Shown here piece after piece: positions 19,462-28,920 of a DNA stretch of 63,404 bases. Under the pieces are notes generated by a model. That model searched no databases, had not been told where the DNA came from, and was given only the letters and a program-made list of their open reading frames with translations. Both the position numbers and the translations under genes were made by a program. Source of the DNA: Gemmatimonadota bacterium (GTDB taxonomy: Bacteria > Gemmatimonadota > Gemmatimonadetes > Gemmatimonadales > Gemmatimonadaceae); the NCBI GenBank assembly GCA_003155795.1, contig PMEM01000017.1, positions 1 to 63,404 on the forward strand, given 5' to 3'. The first letter of the stretch is position 1. Each line of letters opens with the position of its first letter.

Positions 19462-20756
19462 CTCGTCGCACGATTGAATCTACAGTCACCATCAAGGGGA
19501 TTGGCCTGCATCTGGGCCGGAAGTGCGATCTTACTTTCCGCCCTGCGCCTTCGAGGACCGGAGTTGTTTTCCGGCGGACCGATCTTCCCGGGCGACCGGA
19601 GATCAAAGCGCGCGTCGAAGAAGTGACAGCGACCGAACGCCGGACTCAGCTGGGTGAAGGCAAGTCGGCGATTCACACCGTGGAGCACGTGCTGTCTGCG
19701 GCCGCAGCGCTGGAGCTGGACGATCTCATGATCGACATGAGCGGACCGGAGCCGCCAATTCTGGATGGCAGCTCGGCCCCGTTTTACGACGCGCTGATCG
19801 GGGCGGATATCGTTGAGCAGGAGGGTGAGCCGGACTATCTCGTCCTGACGGAGCCACTGCGCGTAATCGACGGCAACTCGGTATACGAGGCGCATCCTGC
19901 GGACGAGCTATCACTCGACGTCACGATCGAGTTCTCACACCCGGTGATCGGGCGACAGGCTGGACGCTATGTTATTGGGCGAGACAACTATCGCAGAGAA
20001 CTGGCGGCGGCGCGCACGTTCGGCTTTCTGAGCGAGGTCGAGGAGCTCCGGGCGAAGGGTTTGATCAAGGGTGCATCAACCGACAATGCCGTGGTGCTGG
20101 ACGATCTCGGAGTCGTTGCCAACGAACTTCGCTGGGAAGACGAGTTTCTGCGACACAAGGCGCTCGATTGCGTTGGGGATCTTGCGCTCGTGGGCGCTCG
20201 TGTGCGCGCACATATCATAGCGGTTCGGCCGAGCCATCGTGGTACGGTGACACTGGTAAGAGAGATGGTGCGTGCTGGTCGGCGCTCCACGTCAACGAAG
20301 AAAGGAGTCAACAGTATGGCTGGCACGATGTCGATCGAAGAGATCATGAAGGTGCTTCCGCACCGGTATCCATTTCTTCTCATAGATCGTATCCTGGAAA
20401 TTGAAGGGAAGCAGCGCATTGTCGGGATAAAGAACGTGACGATCAACGAGCCGTTCTTTCAGGGGCACTTTCCGGGGCATCCGATCATGCCTGGCGTTCT
20501 GATCATTGAAGCTATGGCTCAGGTCGGCGGAATGTTGCTCATGAGCAGTCTCGGCGAAGCGACCCAGAAGGTGGTGTACTTCATGTCGCTCGACAATGTC
20601 CGGTTTCGCAAGCCCGTAAGACCCGGGGACCAGCTCCGGTTCGAGCTTGATGTGATTCAGGTTCGCGGCGCGGTCTGCAAGATGCACGGCGTTGCAAAGG
20701 TCGACGGGGAACTGGTCGCCGAGGCGGACATGGCGGCGATGGTACGTGATCGATGA
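19458..20756 (+). CDS. lpxC/fabZ: LpxC-FabZ fusion: lipid A deacetylase plus hydroxyacyl-ACP dehydratase
   Basis: 432 aa bifunctional protein. Residues 1-285 are LpxC, the zinc deacetylase committing UDP-acyl-GlcNAc to lipid A. Zinc ligands are visible in [10 protein letters not shown] and [12 protein letters not shown], and the catalytic His in RPSHRGTV. Residues 287-432 are FabZ, which dehydrates hydroxyacyl-ACP ([10 protein letters not shown] with catalytic His, [17 protein letters not shown] with catalytic Glu). The halves compete for the same hydroxyacyl-ACP pool, so fusing them may balance lipid A against phospholipid synthesis. Such fusions are known in Bacteroidetes. ATG 19458 overlaps lpxD and matches the LpxC N-terminus. 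The 3' end overlaps lpxA. Confidence 0.96.
   Translation: MTRRTIESTVTIKGIGLHLGRKCDLTFRPAPSRTGVVFRRTDLPGRPEIKARVEEVTATERRTQLGEGKSAIHTVEHVLSAAAALELDDLMIDMSGPEPPILDGSSAPFYDALIGADIVEQEGEPDYLVLTEPLRVIDGNSVYEAHPADELSLDVTIEFSHPVIGRQAGRYVIGRDNYRRELAAARTFGFLSEVEELRAKGLIKGASTDNAVVLDDLGVVANELRWEDEFLRHKALDCVGDLALVGARVRAHIIAVRPSHRGTVTLVREMVRAGRRSTSTKKGVNSMAGTMSIEEIMKVLPHRYPFLLIDRILEIEGKQRIVGIKNVTINEPFFQGHFPGHPIMPGVLIIEAMAQVGGMLLMSSLGEATQKVVYFMSLDNVRFRKPVRPGDQLRFELDVIQVRGAVCKMHGVAKVDGELVAEADMAAMVRDR
20301..20318 (+). promoter_or_regulatory. internal ribosome-binding site before the FabZ half
   Basis: AAAGGAG (20301-20307) lies 8 bases ahead of an in-frame ATG (20316, residue 287), exactly at the LpxC/FabZ junction. 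This is one of the best Shine-Dalgarno sequences in the window and would allow free FabZ of about 146 aa to be made as well as the fusion. Confidence 0.7.
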
Positions 20757-21529
20757 AATCGCGAATACATCCGAGTGCGATCATTTCATCGTCGGCCAAC
20801 CTCAGCGCTGATGTGGAGGTGGGGCCATTCGCAATCATCGGCGACGACTGCACGCTGGGTGATGGCTGTGTCATCAGCGCTCGCGTTACGCTCGAACGCT
20901 ACGTCACTCTTGGGAGGAATGTAAAGGTCGGGGTCGGAAGCGTACTGGGCAGCGATCCTCAGGATCTGAAGTTCAAGGGCGAGCGTACAACTGTAGAGAT
21001 TGGCGACAACACGGTAATTCGTGAGTACAGTACGATCAACCGTGGTACGTCGCAGTCGTTCAAGACGAGCGTCGGTCCCAACAGTTTCATAATGTCGTAC
21101 GTGCATCTCGCGCACGATTGCCATATCGGAGAAGGTGTAATACTTGCCAACATGGTTCAGCTAGCTGGCCATGTGACCGTCGAAGATCGGGTGATTCTCT
21201 CGGGAATCACGGCTGTCCACCAGTTTACGCGCATAGGACGGAACGCGATTGTTGGCGGCTGCTCCAGAGTTTCCAAGGATGTACCCCCGTTTGTGAAGGC
21301 CGTTGGGAATCCGATGAAGCTGTATGGCCTCAATTCGATCGGGCTCCGGCGCAGTGGCTTCTCGCCGGAAACGATACTCGAACTGAAGCGAGCGTATCGG
21401 TTGCTGTTCCGTTCGGAATTGAACCTCTCCGATGCGATCGAGCGAGTGAACGTGGAGGTCGCGCAGCTTCCTGAGGTCGTACAGCTTATTCAATTCCTTG
21501 AGTCGAGCGAGCGCGGGGTTACAATTTGA
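20753..21529 (+). CDS. lpxA: acyl-ACP--UDP-GlcNAc O-acyltransferase LpxA
   Basis: First enzyme of lipid A synthesis. 258 aa, normal length. A left-handed beta-helix with hexapeptide repeats to about residue 190, the catalytic His in [11 protein letters not shown], and a helical C-terminal domain starting GLRRSGFS. The Gly in VGNPMKLYG aligns with the E. coli residue that permits long hydroxyacyl chains, so a chain near C14 rather than C10 is my inference. ATGA overlap with the fusion gene upstream; the following oxidoreductase starts in its stop codon. Confidence 0.96.
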   Translation: MKSRIHPSAIISSSANLSADVEVGPFAIIGDDCTLGDGCVISARVTLERYVTLGRNVKVGVGSVLGSDPQDLKFKGERTTVEIGDNTVIREYSTINRGTSQSFKTSVGPNSFIMSYVHLAHDCHIGEGVILANMVQLAGHVTVEDRVILSGITAVHQFTRIGRNAIVGGCSRVSKDVPPFVKAVGNPMKLYGLNSIGLRRSGFSPETILELKRAYRLLFRSELNLSDAIERVNVEVAQLPEVVQLIQFLESSERGVTI

Positions 21530-22512
21530 CCCCGATTCGCGTCGGCGTTATTGGAGCTGGTGCACTCGGATACCATCACGTGAGGCTGCTCCGGCAGATG
21601 CCGGAGTTCCGACTGTCGGGATTTGTTGAGAGCCGGCCGGAACGCGCTGCACAGGTTTCGAAAGAACTGGAGGTGCCGGCGTACAGCGACATCGAAACGC
21701 TGCTGGACGATGTTGATGCGGTAACAGTTGTAGTGCCCACCCCGCATCATTTTGAAGTGGCCCGCAAGGCGCTCCTGCGCGGCAAGCACGTATTGATCGA
21801 GAAGCCGATCACAGCGACTGTGGAAGAAGCTGATGAATTGCTCGATATTGCGGCGCGAACTGGGGCTGTAATACAGACGGGCCATGTGGAGCGGTTCAAC
21901 AGGGCAATCCGGGCGGCTCTTCCGTATGTGAAGCACCCGCGTTTCATCGAGAGCGATCGGCTCGCACCGTTCAACATCCGTGGTTCGGACGTGGCCGTGG
22001 TTCTCGATCTGATGATTCACGATATCGATTTGATTCTCACGCTCATCAATTCGGTGGCGGGCAACATCGCGGCTGTTGGGATTCCTGTCCTCACGCAAAC
22101 TGTGGACATCGCGAATGCGCGAATCACATTTGACTCGGGCGCTGTTGCCAACATCACCGCAAGCCGTATATCGAGAGAGCGCGTCCGAAAGGTTCGCATA
22201 TTCCAGCCGAGTGGGTATCTGTCACTGGATCTGGGAGCTGGCAACGGCGAGTTCTTCCGATTGAAGAATCCCGCCGATCTGCACGCTCTGGTGGCGAGCG
22301 GTGGAACTCCCGAGCTTACGGATTTTGTGGAGCGCGTTGCACTCGAGGCGCCCGAGGGTGAGCCACTGAAGCTGGAGTTCGAGAGTTTCGCTGCTGCGCT
22401 TGCGGGAGAATCGCCGCTGGTCGTCAGTGGCGCCGATGGTCGTCGGGCGCTTGCGGTCGCGCTGCGCATCGTGGGTGACATCGAGCGTAACGCCCCGTCA
22501 CTCGGTGCGTGA
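21526..22512 (+). CDS. Gfo/Idh/MocA oxidoreductase, GnnA-like
   Basis: 328 aa. N-terminal NAD(P)-binding Rossmann fold (VGVIGAGALGYHHV), the EKPITAT motif near residue 95 with the catalytic Lys, and a C-terminal alpha/beta substrate domain. It is embedded between lpxA and lpxB. In Acidithiobacillus the family member GnnA oxidises UDP-GlcNAc at C3, which GnnB then aminates to give 3-amino lipid A precursors. The location makes a GnnA role likely, but no aminotransferase is adjacent, so the assignment is inference. The start is TTG at 21526 overlapping the lpxA stop (TTGA). It overlaps lpxB by 8 bases. Confidence 0.85.
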   Translation: MTPIRVGVIGAGALGYHHVRLLRQMPEFRLSGFVESRPERAAQVSKELEVPAYSDIETLLDDVDAVTVVVPTPHHFEVARKALLRGKHVLIEKPITATVEEADELLDIAARTGAVIQTGHVERFNRAIRAALPYVKHPRFIESDRLAPFNIRGSDVAVVLDLMIHDIDLILTLINSVAGNIAAVGIPVLTQTVDIANARITFDSGAVANITASRISRERVRKVRIFQPSGYLSLDLGAGNGEFFRLKNPADLHALVASGGTPELTDFVERVALEAPEGEPLKLEFESFAAALAGESPLVVSGADGRRALAVALRIVGDIERNAPSLGA

Positions 22513-23614
22513 GGTACTCTTCGTCGCCGGCGAGGCGTCCGGCGACATGCATGCGGGGAGCGTTGCGGCGCGCCTGCGTGAGATTCGTCCGGATCTGACG
22601 ACTGCGGGTGTGGGCGGCCCACACATGCGCGCGAGTGGCGTGGAGATAACTCGGGACTACTCGGAACTGGCGGTGATGGGTTTTGCCGAGGTGCTGAAGC
22701 ACATTCCGAAGCACGCAAAACTATTGCGAGAACTTCGGGCCAGGATCGCGGGTGGTGGCGTGGCAGCGGTCGTTCTGATCGACTATCCCGGCTTCAACAT
22801 GAAGGTTGCTGCGGCAGCGCAGGCCGCTGGAGTGCCGGTGCTGTATTATGTCACGCCACAGGTTTGGGCGTGGGGTGCTGGACGTCTGCCAAAGCTCGCG
22901 AAACTCATAACCAGGGCGGCGGTGATTCTGCCGTTCGAGCAGCCGTTGCTGGAAGGGTATGGTATAGACGCGACATTCGTTGGGCATCCGTTGCTTGATC
23001 GCGCCGGAAACCTTTCGTCGCGCGAGGAAGCGCGACAGCGATTGGGAATTTCTGCCACAGAGCGCGTGCTTGCTCTTTTTCCGGGAAGTCGTGGCCAGGA
23101 AATCGCCAGACACTTTACACCGTTTATCGCGACTGGCCGCGAAATGGCGCGACGCTATCCGGGTCTGCGCGTGATTGTGCACGCAGCGCCGACGGTAGAT
23201 CTCGCCGGATTGGACTGTCCTTTTGAAATCGTGCATGGGGCGTCGTTCGACGTATTTCGTGCTGCCGACGTCGCGCTCTGCAAGAGCGGCACGACAACAC
23301 TTGAAGCGGCCATTGCGCAGTGTCCAATGGCGGTAGCGTACCGAACGGGGGCGTTGTCGTACGCGATCGCACGTCGCGTCGTGAAGATCCCTTATATCGG
23401 GCTCGTGAATGTAGTTGCCGGCCGCGAGATTGCGCGAGAATTCGTTCAGGGTGCATTGCGGCCGAACGACGTGGCGGACGAGCTGGGCCGGCTTCTGGAC
23501 GACAACCCATATCGAGAGACTCAGCGGGCTGGATTGCTGGAAGTGCGTGGACAGCTGGGAACGCCCGGGGCAGCTGGCCGCGTCGCGGAGATGATTTCCG
23601 GACTCGCAGGGTGA
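22505..23614 (+). CDS. lpxB: lipid A disaccharide synthase LpxB
   Basis: 369 aa GT19 glycosyltransferase joining UDP-diacylglucosamine and lipid X. The N-terminus VREVLFVAGEASGDMHA is the family signature, followed by IDYPGFNM, TPQVWAWG and FVGHPLLD motifs, with the donor-site region KSGTTTLEAA near residue 265. The GTG at 22505 puts the signature at the very start; upstream frame to 22400 is inside the preceding gene. Its stop overlaps the next GTG start. Confidence 0.95.
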   Translation: MREVLFVAGEASGDMHAGSVAARLREIRPDLTTAGVGGPHMRASGVEITRDYSELAVMGFAEVLKHIPKHAKLLRELRARIAGGGVAAVVLIDYPGFNMKVAAAAQAAGVPVLYYVTPQVWAWGAGRLPKLAKLITRAAVILPFEQPLLEGYGIDATFVGHPLLDRAGNLSSREEARQRLGISATERVLALFPGSRGQEIARHFTPFIATGREMARRYPGLRVIVHAAPTVDLAGLDCPFEIVHGASFDVFRAADVALCKSGTTTLEAAIAQCPMAVAYRTGALSYAIARRVVKIPYIGLVNVVAGREIAREFVQGALRPNDVADELGRLLDDNPYRETQRAGLLEVRGQLGTPGAAGRVAEMISGLAG

Positions 23615-24288
23615 AGACTCCAGAGGAAACCAGGAAGGGTCTCACGGGAATTCAGCGGGTTGCGGCGCTGGTCGGCCCGCTGGTTATAAGAGCACTTTAT
23701 GCAACATGGAGAGTGCGCGAGATCAACGCCGATGGATGGAAGATGCTCCGTGCCAGGCATGAGCCGTTTGTATTCGCGCTGTGGCATGGCCAGATGCTCC
23801 CCTTGGTGGTGAGGCATCGGTCGCAGGGAATTCGGATCCTCATCAGCGAGCATCGCGACGGCGAGCTCATCGCTCAAATTGCGCATCGGCTTGGACTGGC
23901 AGCTATCCGCGGATCGACGAGCCGCGGTGCGGCACGCGCGTTGCTTGCGATGTGTGAGGCGCTTCAGTCGGGTGCTGAAGTTGCGGTTACACCGGACGGC
24001 CCGCGGGGGCCCGCGCGGAGTTTTGCGAGCGGCGCGATAGTCGCTGCGCACAGGGCTGGCGCACCAATAATCGCCATTGGCGTTGGAGCGTCGAGTGCGT
24101 GGCATCTCAAGAGTTGGGACGCATTCATGATCCCTAAACCGTTTGCTCGCGTGACGGTTGCATACAGCGAACCGATGTATGTCGATGCAGTGAATTCACG
24201 CGCTGCTGCTCAGCAGGTCAGTCAGTTTGAGGCCGTGTTGAACAGGACGGTGATGGTGGCGCAGGAAAGTGGTTGCTCGTCGCCGTGA
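23611..24288 (+). CDS. DUF374 lysophospholipid-acyltransferase-like protein (LpxJ-type candidate)
   Basis: 225 aa from GTG 23611 (GTGA overlap with lpxB). It matches the DUF374 family of LPLAT-fold enzymes: FALWHGQMLPLV near residue 53, ISEHRDGELIA, RGSTSRGAARAL and TPDGPRGPARSF. In Helicobacter and Campylobacter the DUF374 protein LpxJ adds a secondary acyl chain to lipid A. Position between lpxB and lpxK makes a lipid A acyltransferase the natural role here. No LpxL/LpxM-type gene is in the window. The family and fold are clear; the exact acceptor is inferred. Confidence 0.85.
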   Translation: MKTPEETRKGLTGIQRVAALVGPLVIRALYATWRVREINADGWKMLRARHEPFVFALWHGQMLPLVVRHRSQGIRILISEHRDGELIAQIAHRLGLAAIRGSTSRGAARALLAMCEALQSGAEVAVTPDGPRGPARSFASGAIVAAHRAGAPIIAIGVGASSAWHLKSWDAFMIPKPFARVTVAYSEPMYVDAVNSRAAAQQVSQFEAVLNRTVMVAQESGCSSP

Positions 24289-25310
24289 ACCTTGAGCAAG
24301 TCTGGTACGGCGACGATACCGGTGCGCGCGTAAGTCGCGGATTGCTTTCCCCATTCGCGTGGTTATTTGGCGGCATCGTTTCGCTGCGAAACGCGCTTTA
24401 CGATCGCTCATTGCTCAAGGCGACGCGGTCAAATATTCCGGTTATCAGCGTTGGAAATCTGAGCGTGGGCGGAACGGGCAAGACGCCGTTCAGCGCTTAC
24501 ATCGTGCGACAATTGGGTGATGCGGGCCACCGGCCCGCGATCGTGATGCGCGGCTATGGCGATGATGAAAAGCTGCTTCACTCTCGGATCAATCCGGAGA
24601 GCCTCGTCGTCGCGGACAGAGATAGGGTTGCCGGAATTGCGACTGCCGTGGCGGCTGGCGCCGATGTCGCGGTGCTTGACGATGGATTCCAGCACCGCCG
24701 AGCGCGCAGAGATTTGGAAATCGTGCTGATCAGCGCGGAGAAGTGGGGAAAGAGCGCGAGGATGCTGCCAGCTGGCCCCTTCCGGGAACCCGTCGATTCC
24801 CTGCGGCGCGCAGACATCGTAGTTGTGACACAGAAGAGTGCGAGCGATAGCGACGTCGCCACCGTGGTTCGCTCTGTACGTGAAGCACGCGGATCGGTTA
24901 CATCGATTGTCGTTGTGCGGCTGGAGCCGCGCGCGCTGGTGTCCTTTCGATCAGGCGCAGAACTGCCGTTGCACGCGCTCCGCGGCGAGAAAGTACTCGC
25001 TGTAGGGGGTATCGGAGATCCCGTCAGCTTCTTCGAGCAGCTTGAGCAGCTTGGCGGTGTCGTGACGCGGCGACGGTTTCGAGATCATCACGCGTATTCA
25101 CCTGCGGATGCGGCAATTCTTGAAGAAGAATCGTTAGATCACAAATATGTTGTCACGACCGAGAAGGATGCGATCAAGCTCGCTCCGATGTGGGCTGCCA
25201 AGAGTGAGAAGCTTTGGTATCTTTCACAGGCTGTAAGCGTGAGCGAGGGAGCCTCTCTCATTGCCACAGCTCTCGCGAAGTTATTCGAACGAGCCCCTTC
25301 AATCGCTTGA
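24285..25310 (+). CDS. lpxK: tetraacyldisaccharide 4'-kinase LpxK
   Basis: 341 aa membrane-associated kinase that phosphorylates the 4' position to form lipid IVA. The [15 protein letters not shown] segment (residues 49-63) holds the P-loop, followed by RGYG, the [18 protein letters not shown] motif and a C-terminal FRDHHAYS segment. Start GTG 24285 is chosen for its GTGA overlap with the previous stop; TTG 24273 is possible and sits nearer an AGGAAAG sequence. It completes the lpx set; the next gene follows without an RBS that I can identify. Confidence 0.94.
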   Translation: MNLEQVWYGDDTGARVSRGLLSPFAWLFGGIVSLRNALYDRSLLKATRSNIPVISVGNLSVGGTGKTPFSAYIVRQLGDAGHRPAIVMRGYGDDEKLLHSRINPESLVVADRDRVAGIATAVAAGADVAVLDDGFQHRRARRDLEIVLISAEKWGKSARMLPAGPFREPVDSLRRADIVVVTQKSASDSDVATVVRSVREARGSVTSIVVVRLEPRALVSFRSGAELPLHALRGEKVLAVGGIGDPVSFFEQLEQLGGVVTRRRFRDHHAYSPADAAILEEESLDHKYVVTTEKDAIKLAPMWAAKSEKLWYLSQAVSVSEGASLIATALAKLFERAPSIA

Positions 25311-25312
25311 TC

Positions 25313-26620
25313 ATGGCCAGCAAACCCAAACTTTCGACCTCTCAAATTGTCCATCCAGACAAGGATCCCGTTTTGAACGAGGAAAATCCATTCGACTCAA
25401 TGATGTCGCGTTTTGATCGCGCGGCTGAACTGCTGAACCTGGAGCCCGGCATCTACAAGATTCTGCGCAATCCGGAAAAGCAGATAACTGTTTCGTGCCC
25501 GATCTTGATGGACAATGGCGAGGTCGAGGTTTTTACCGGTCATCGAGTGCTGTACAACACGTCGCGCGGCCCGGGTAAGGGTGGCATCCGATTCGACATC
25601 CACGTCACGCTTGAAGAGGTCACCGCGCTTGCCGCGTGGATGACGTGGAAGAGTGCTGTCGTGAACATTCCCTTCGGTGGTGCGAAGGGTGGTGTAGTTT
25701 GCGACCCGCTCAAGATGAGCATGGGCGAACTGGAGCGTCTGACGCGTCGTTACACGGTCGGCATCATCCAGACTCTCGGACCTGACTCCGACGTTCCAGC
25801 GCCCGACGTGAACACGAACGAACGCGTAATGGCGTGGGTGATGGACACGTACTCGATGCACGTGGGCCATACGGTGACCGCAGTTGTTACCGGCAAGCCA
25901 GTCGAGATGGGTGGTTCGCTGGGTCGGCGCGAAGCCACTGGACGTGGTTGCACAATCGTTACGACGGACGCGCTCGAGCATCTCGGAATGCATGTAAGCA
26001 AATCGACCATTGCTGTTCAGGGCTTCGGCAATGTAGGCTCGACGGCTGCAAAGCTTCTCGACGAAGCTGGTGCAAAGATCGTCGGCATAGGTGACCGCGA
26101 TGCTGCGTTCCACAATGCGAAGGGGATCAACGTCAAGCAGGCGATCGAGTACGTGAAGCAGCACAAGTCGCTCAAGGGATTCAAGGGCGGCGACGAGATC
26201 TCTGGTGCCGACCTGTTGACGCTGGACGTCGACGTACTGCTTCCCGCCGCACTCGAGAACGTGATCACGACGAAGAACGCGCACGGCATCCGCGCGAAGG
26301 TCGTCTGCGAAGGGGCAAACGGGCCGACGTCGGCCGCTGCAGACTCGATTCTCGACGAAAAGGGAATCTTTGTCATACCGGATATCCTCGCGAATGCTGG
26401 TGGCGTGACAGTCTCCTACTTCGAGTGGGTACAGGATCGGGGTGGGTACTTCTGGGATGAGAAGACCGTCAATGAGCGACTCATTGAGATCATGCGTCGC
26501 AGCTTTGCGGACGTTCTCGCGCTTTCCAAATCGCACAAGGTGAACATGCGCACCGCCGCTTACATGCTTTCCATGAGTCGCGTCGCGTCCGTGCATCGTT
26601 TGCGGGGCATCTACTCCTGA
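25313..26620 (+). CDS. gdhA: Glu/Leu/Phe/Val dehydrogenase (glutamate dehydrogenase)
   Basis: 435 aa, the size of hexameric clostridial/archaeal-type glutamate dehydrogenases. It interconverts glutamate and 2-oxoglutarate plus ammonia. The catalytic region [11 protein letters not shown] (with Lys) lies near residue 118, the substrate loop [18 protein letters not shown] before it, and the nucleotide-binding VQGFGNVGS near 240. ATG 25313 follows lpxK by two bases. The specificity (NAD or NADP) cannot be read from sequence here. A long antisense frame covers it but is a composition shadow. Confidence 0.93.
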   Translation: MASKPKLSTSQIVHPDKDPVLNEENPFDSMMSRFDRAAELLNLEPGIYKILRNPEKQITVSCPILMDNGEVEVFTGHRVLYNTSRGPGKGGIRFDIHVTLEEVTALAAWMTWKSAVVNIPFGGAKGGVVCDPLKMSMGELERLTRRYTVGIIQTLGPDSDVPAPDVNTNERVMAWVMDTYSMHVGHTVTAVVTGKPVEMGGSLGRREATGRGCTIVTTDALEHLGMHVSKSTIAVQGFGNVGSTAAKLLDEAGAKIVGIGDRDAAFHNAKGINVKQAIEYVKQHKSLKGFKGGDEISGADLLTLDVDVLLPAALENVITTKNAHGIRAKVVCEGANGPTSAAADSILDEKGIFVIPDILANAGGVTVSYFEWVQDRGGYFWDEKTVNERLIEIMRRSFADVLALSKSHKVNMRTAAYMLSMSRVASVHRLRGIYS

Positions 26621-26632
26621 GGTAGCAGGGGA

Positions 26633-27112
26633 GTGCGAGTTATGATCGCCGCGGTCGGGCGCCCGAAGGATCAGGCGCTTGCCGCGGCGATTCGCGATTA
26701 TGAGACTCGTGCGGCGCGCTACTGGCCGATCGAGATAATCGAGGTCAAGGGCGAGCGTGCGGATCCGTCCACGTCGGCCGCGGCAGGGGCGGCGATGGTA
26801 CGCATGAGGGAGGGGGTTCGGCTTCGAGAACGCATCGGTGCGGAGGCGGCGATCGTCGCGTGTGACGCATCGGGCAAGTCGATGTCATCCGAGGATTTCG
26901 CGACCTTGTTGATGACTGAGCGGGAAAAGGCGCACGACGTCGCCTTCGTGATTGGCGGAGCCTTCGGCCTGGATGGACGACTTCGCGACGGTGCACAGCT
27001 GCGGCTCTCGCTGGCGCCGTGGACTCTGCCGCATGAGATTGCTCGACTGGTGCTGGCAGAGCAGATATATCGCGCAGGGACAATAATTCGCGGTGAGCCG
27101 TATCATAAATGA
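26633..27112 (+). CDS. rlmH: 23S rRNA pseudouridine-1915 N3-methyltransferase RlmH
   Basis: 159 aa SPOUT methyltransferase acting on the intact ribosome. The knot region VIGGAFGLDG and the C-terminal signature LSLAPWTLPHEIARLVLAEQ followed by YRAGTIIRGEPYHK are intact. The GTG start at 26633 is preceded by an aggtagcagggg purine-rich tract. The stop overlaps the start of a broken methyltransferase gene (ATGA). Confidence 0.95.
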   Translation: MRVMIAAVGRPKDQALAAAIRDYETRAARYWPIEIIEVKGERADPSTSAAAGAAMVRMREGVRLRERIGAEAAIVACDASGKSMSSEDFATLLMTEREKAHDVAFVIGGAFGLDGRLRDGAQLRLSLAPWTLPHEIARLVLAEQIYRAGTIIRGEPYHK

Positions 27113-27382
27113 CCGAATGGTTCACCAGATGGTATGAGGCAGCCTCCATCCCAGCCCCAGGCTTTTGATCTGGTCGTGAATCTTTTCACCAGCTTTGGCT
27201 ACTTTTCTTCCGATGGTGAAAACCGGCTGGTGACGCAGACTCGGAGAATTACACCGAATGGGCGATACGTTGAAAAGAAGATATCTGCGAGTGGGTTTGA
27301 ACGCACTTATATGGAACGGGTGAGAGTGTTCGAACCTGACCACATTCGATGTCTGCTGCAAGATGCGGAACTCGGCTCATGA
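27109..27382 (+). pseudogene. class I SAM methyltransferase, collapsed by internal deletion
   Basis: The ATG at 27109 (ATGA with the rlmH stop) starts MTEWFTRWYE, the characteristic beginning of a family of roughly 250-residue class I methyltransferases, but runs to a stop at 27166-27168. In the +1 frame from about 27149 the sequence resumes with FDLVVNLFTSFGYFSSD (the motif IV region) and then, with a further loss, jumps to RYVEKKISASGFERTY and RVFEPDHIRCLL, the C-terminal part of the same family. The SAM-binding motif I region is missing. The gene is therefore a remnant of about one third of its length, yet its end still overlaps bshC by ATGA. Family identification is from memory of the motifs. 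Confidence 0.7.
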
Positions 27383-28920
27383 TACGCGCAATTTCCAGAA
27401 ATCTTGGCGGCTCTACGCTGGCGCGCCGAGCGCTCGAAGGCGGCCTACCGGATTGGTATCTGCCGCGTCCCGCCGGCGGAGCCGACTGGTCAGCCGTTGC
27501 AGACACCACGTCGACTGAATTCGCGGGACGTGCATGGTTGAGCGACCTGCTTCCCGCGCTGCAACCATCCGGTGCCGCGGCTGACCGCCTCGCTGCTGCA
27601 GCCAACGGAAACGGAGTGGTGATCACAGGTGGTCAGCAACCCGGATTGTTCGGTGGCCCGTTATACGTGCTGAACAAGGCCATAACGATGCTGGAGATGG
27701 CCGACGCGCTGCAAATCGCGACGAACCGTTCTGTTGCCCCTGTATTCTGGGCTGCAACAGATGATGCTGATTTTGTGGAGGCGAGCCACATTGGTGTGGT
27801 ACGTCGCGGCAAACTCGATACGTTGGCGATGACCCAACCGGATCTTGGCGGCAGGTCGATGATCAACACGCCGTTGGGTGATGTATCGGAACAATTCGCC
27901 AGGTTGGAGGAGGCATGCGGTTCCGCGCCAGCGGCTGGCGCACTCGAAGCTGTGCGAGCCGCGTACACCACCGGCGCATCGGTTGGAAGCGCATATGTGA
28001 CGCTGCTCCGATCGTTGCTTGAACCTCTCGGGATAGCGGTGCTCGACGCCTCTCATGCGGCTGTGAGAACGGCAGGCCATAACACCGTTCGGCGCGCGCT
28101 GGAACGTGCCGACGCGGTGGCGAAGGCGCTGGTAACGCGTTCCAAAGAAATCTCGGGTGCTGGCTTTCACGCGCAGGTCGCCGACGTCCCGAATTTGTCG
28201 CTTGTCTTCGAGACGCTCGACGATGCAACGCGCCGACGAGTGCCAATTGCGACAGCAGCTTCGGCCGCCAGGAGCTCAGCGGCCGAGCGGCTGGGCCCGA
28301 ATGTGTTGTTACGACCCGTTATGGAACGGCAGATTCTGCCAACCGTCTGCTACGTCGGTGGACCTGGGGAAGTGGCGTACTTTGCTCAGGTATCTGCAGT
28401 GGCACGCGCACTCGAGCTTGCGGTTCCGCGCATTGTGCCGCGCTGGAGCGGCACGTTGATGGAGCCGCAGATCGAGACGATACTGGATCGGTTAGGCGCG
28501 GGAATCGCGGATTTTGAGGATCCGCATGCGATGGAGACAAAGGTCGCGCGCGAAAGCGTTTCATCGGGAATACGAGCGTCGATTGCTCGGCTCCGATCGA
28601 CGCTCGATAGTGTCAGCAACCAGCTGCGCGGCGACTCTCAGACTTCGGAAGCACTGGCGCGCTCAATCGGCACAATGCGCGCCGGGGTGGAGCATCGTCT
28701 TGCGCGCCTTGAGCGACGTTATGCAGCGGCGATCAAGCAGGCAGGGACGGACGAACTGCGGGAAGTAGCGCTGGTTCGGGCGACTCTTTATCCGGATGGC
28801 GATCCGCAGGAACGGGTACTCAGTTACGTACCGTTCCTCGCGCGGTATGGTAACAGCGTACTCGACGCAATGCGGGTGGAGGCCAGGAAGCACGTCGCCG
28901 GCGTGATACACGGTGACTGA
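27379..28920 (+). CDS. bshC: bacillithiol biosynthesis cysteine-adding enzyme BshC
   Basis: 513 aa. It adds cysteine to GlcN-malate in the last step of bacillithiol synthesis. The segments ITGGQQPGLFGGPLYVLNKA near residue 80 and PVFWAATDDADFVEASH near 120 are characteristic, as is the coiled-coil C-terminal part. ATG 27379 overlaps the end of the methyltransferase remnant; extension to 27349 has no support. bshA and bshB are not in the window. The end overlaps murJ by 8 bases. Confidence 0.92.
   Translation: MIRAISRNLGGSTLARRALEGGLPDWYLPRPAGGADWSAVADTTSTEFAGRAWLSDLLPALQPSGAAADRLAAAANGNGVVITGGQQPGLFGGPLYVLNKAITMLEMADALQIATNRSVAPVFWAATDDADFVEASHIGVVRRGKLDTLAMTQPDLGGRSMINTPLGDVSEQFARLEEACGSAPAAGALEAVRAAYTTGASVGSAYVTLLRSLLEPLGIAVLDASHAAVRTAGHNTVRRALERADAVAKALVTRSKEISGAGFHAQVADVPNLSLVFETLDDATRRRVPIATAASAARSSAAERLGPNVLLRPVMERQILPTVCYVGGPGEVAYFAQVSAVARALELAVPRIVPRWSGTLMEPQIETILDRLGAGIADFEDPHAMETKVARESVSSGIRASIARLRSTLDSVSNQLRGDSQTSEALARSIGTMRAGVEHRLARLERRYAAAIKQAGTDELREVALVRATLYPDGDPQERVLSYVPFLARYGNSVLDAMRVEARKHVAGVIHGD

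Noticed and set aside
25397..26596. 399-residue minus-strand frame opposite gdhA
   Set aside because: Composition shadow of a conserved gene; His/Arg-rich with no domain.
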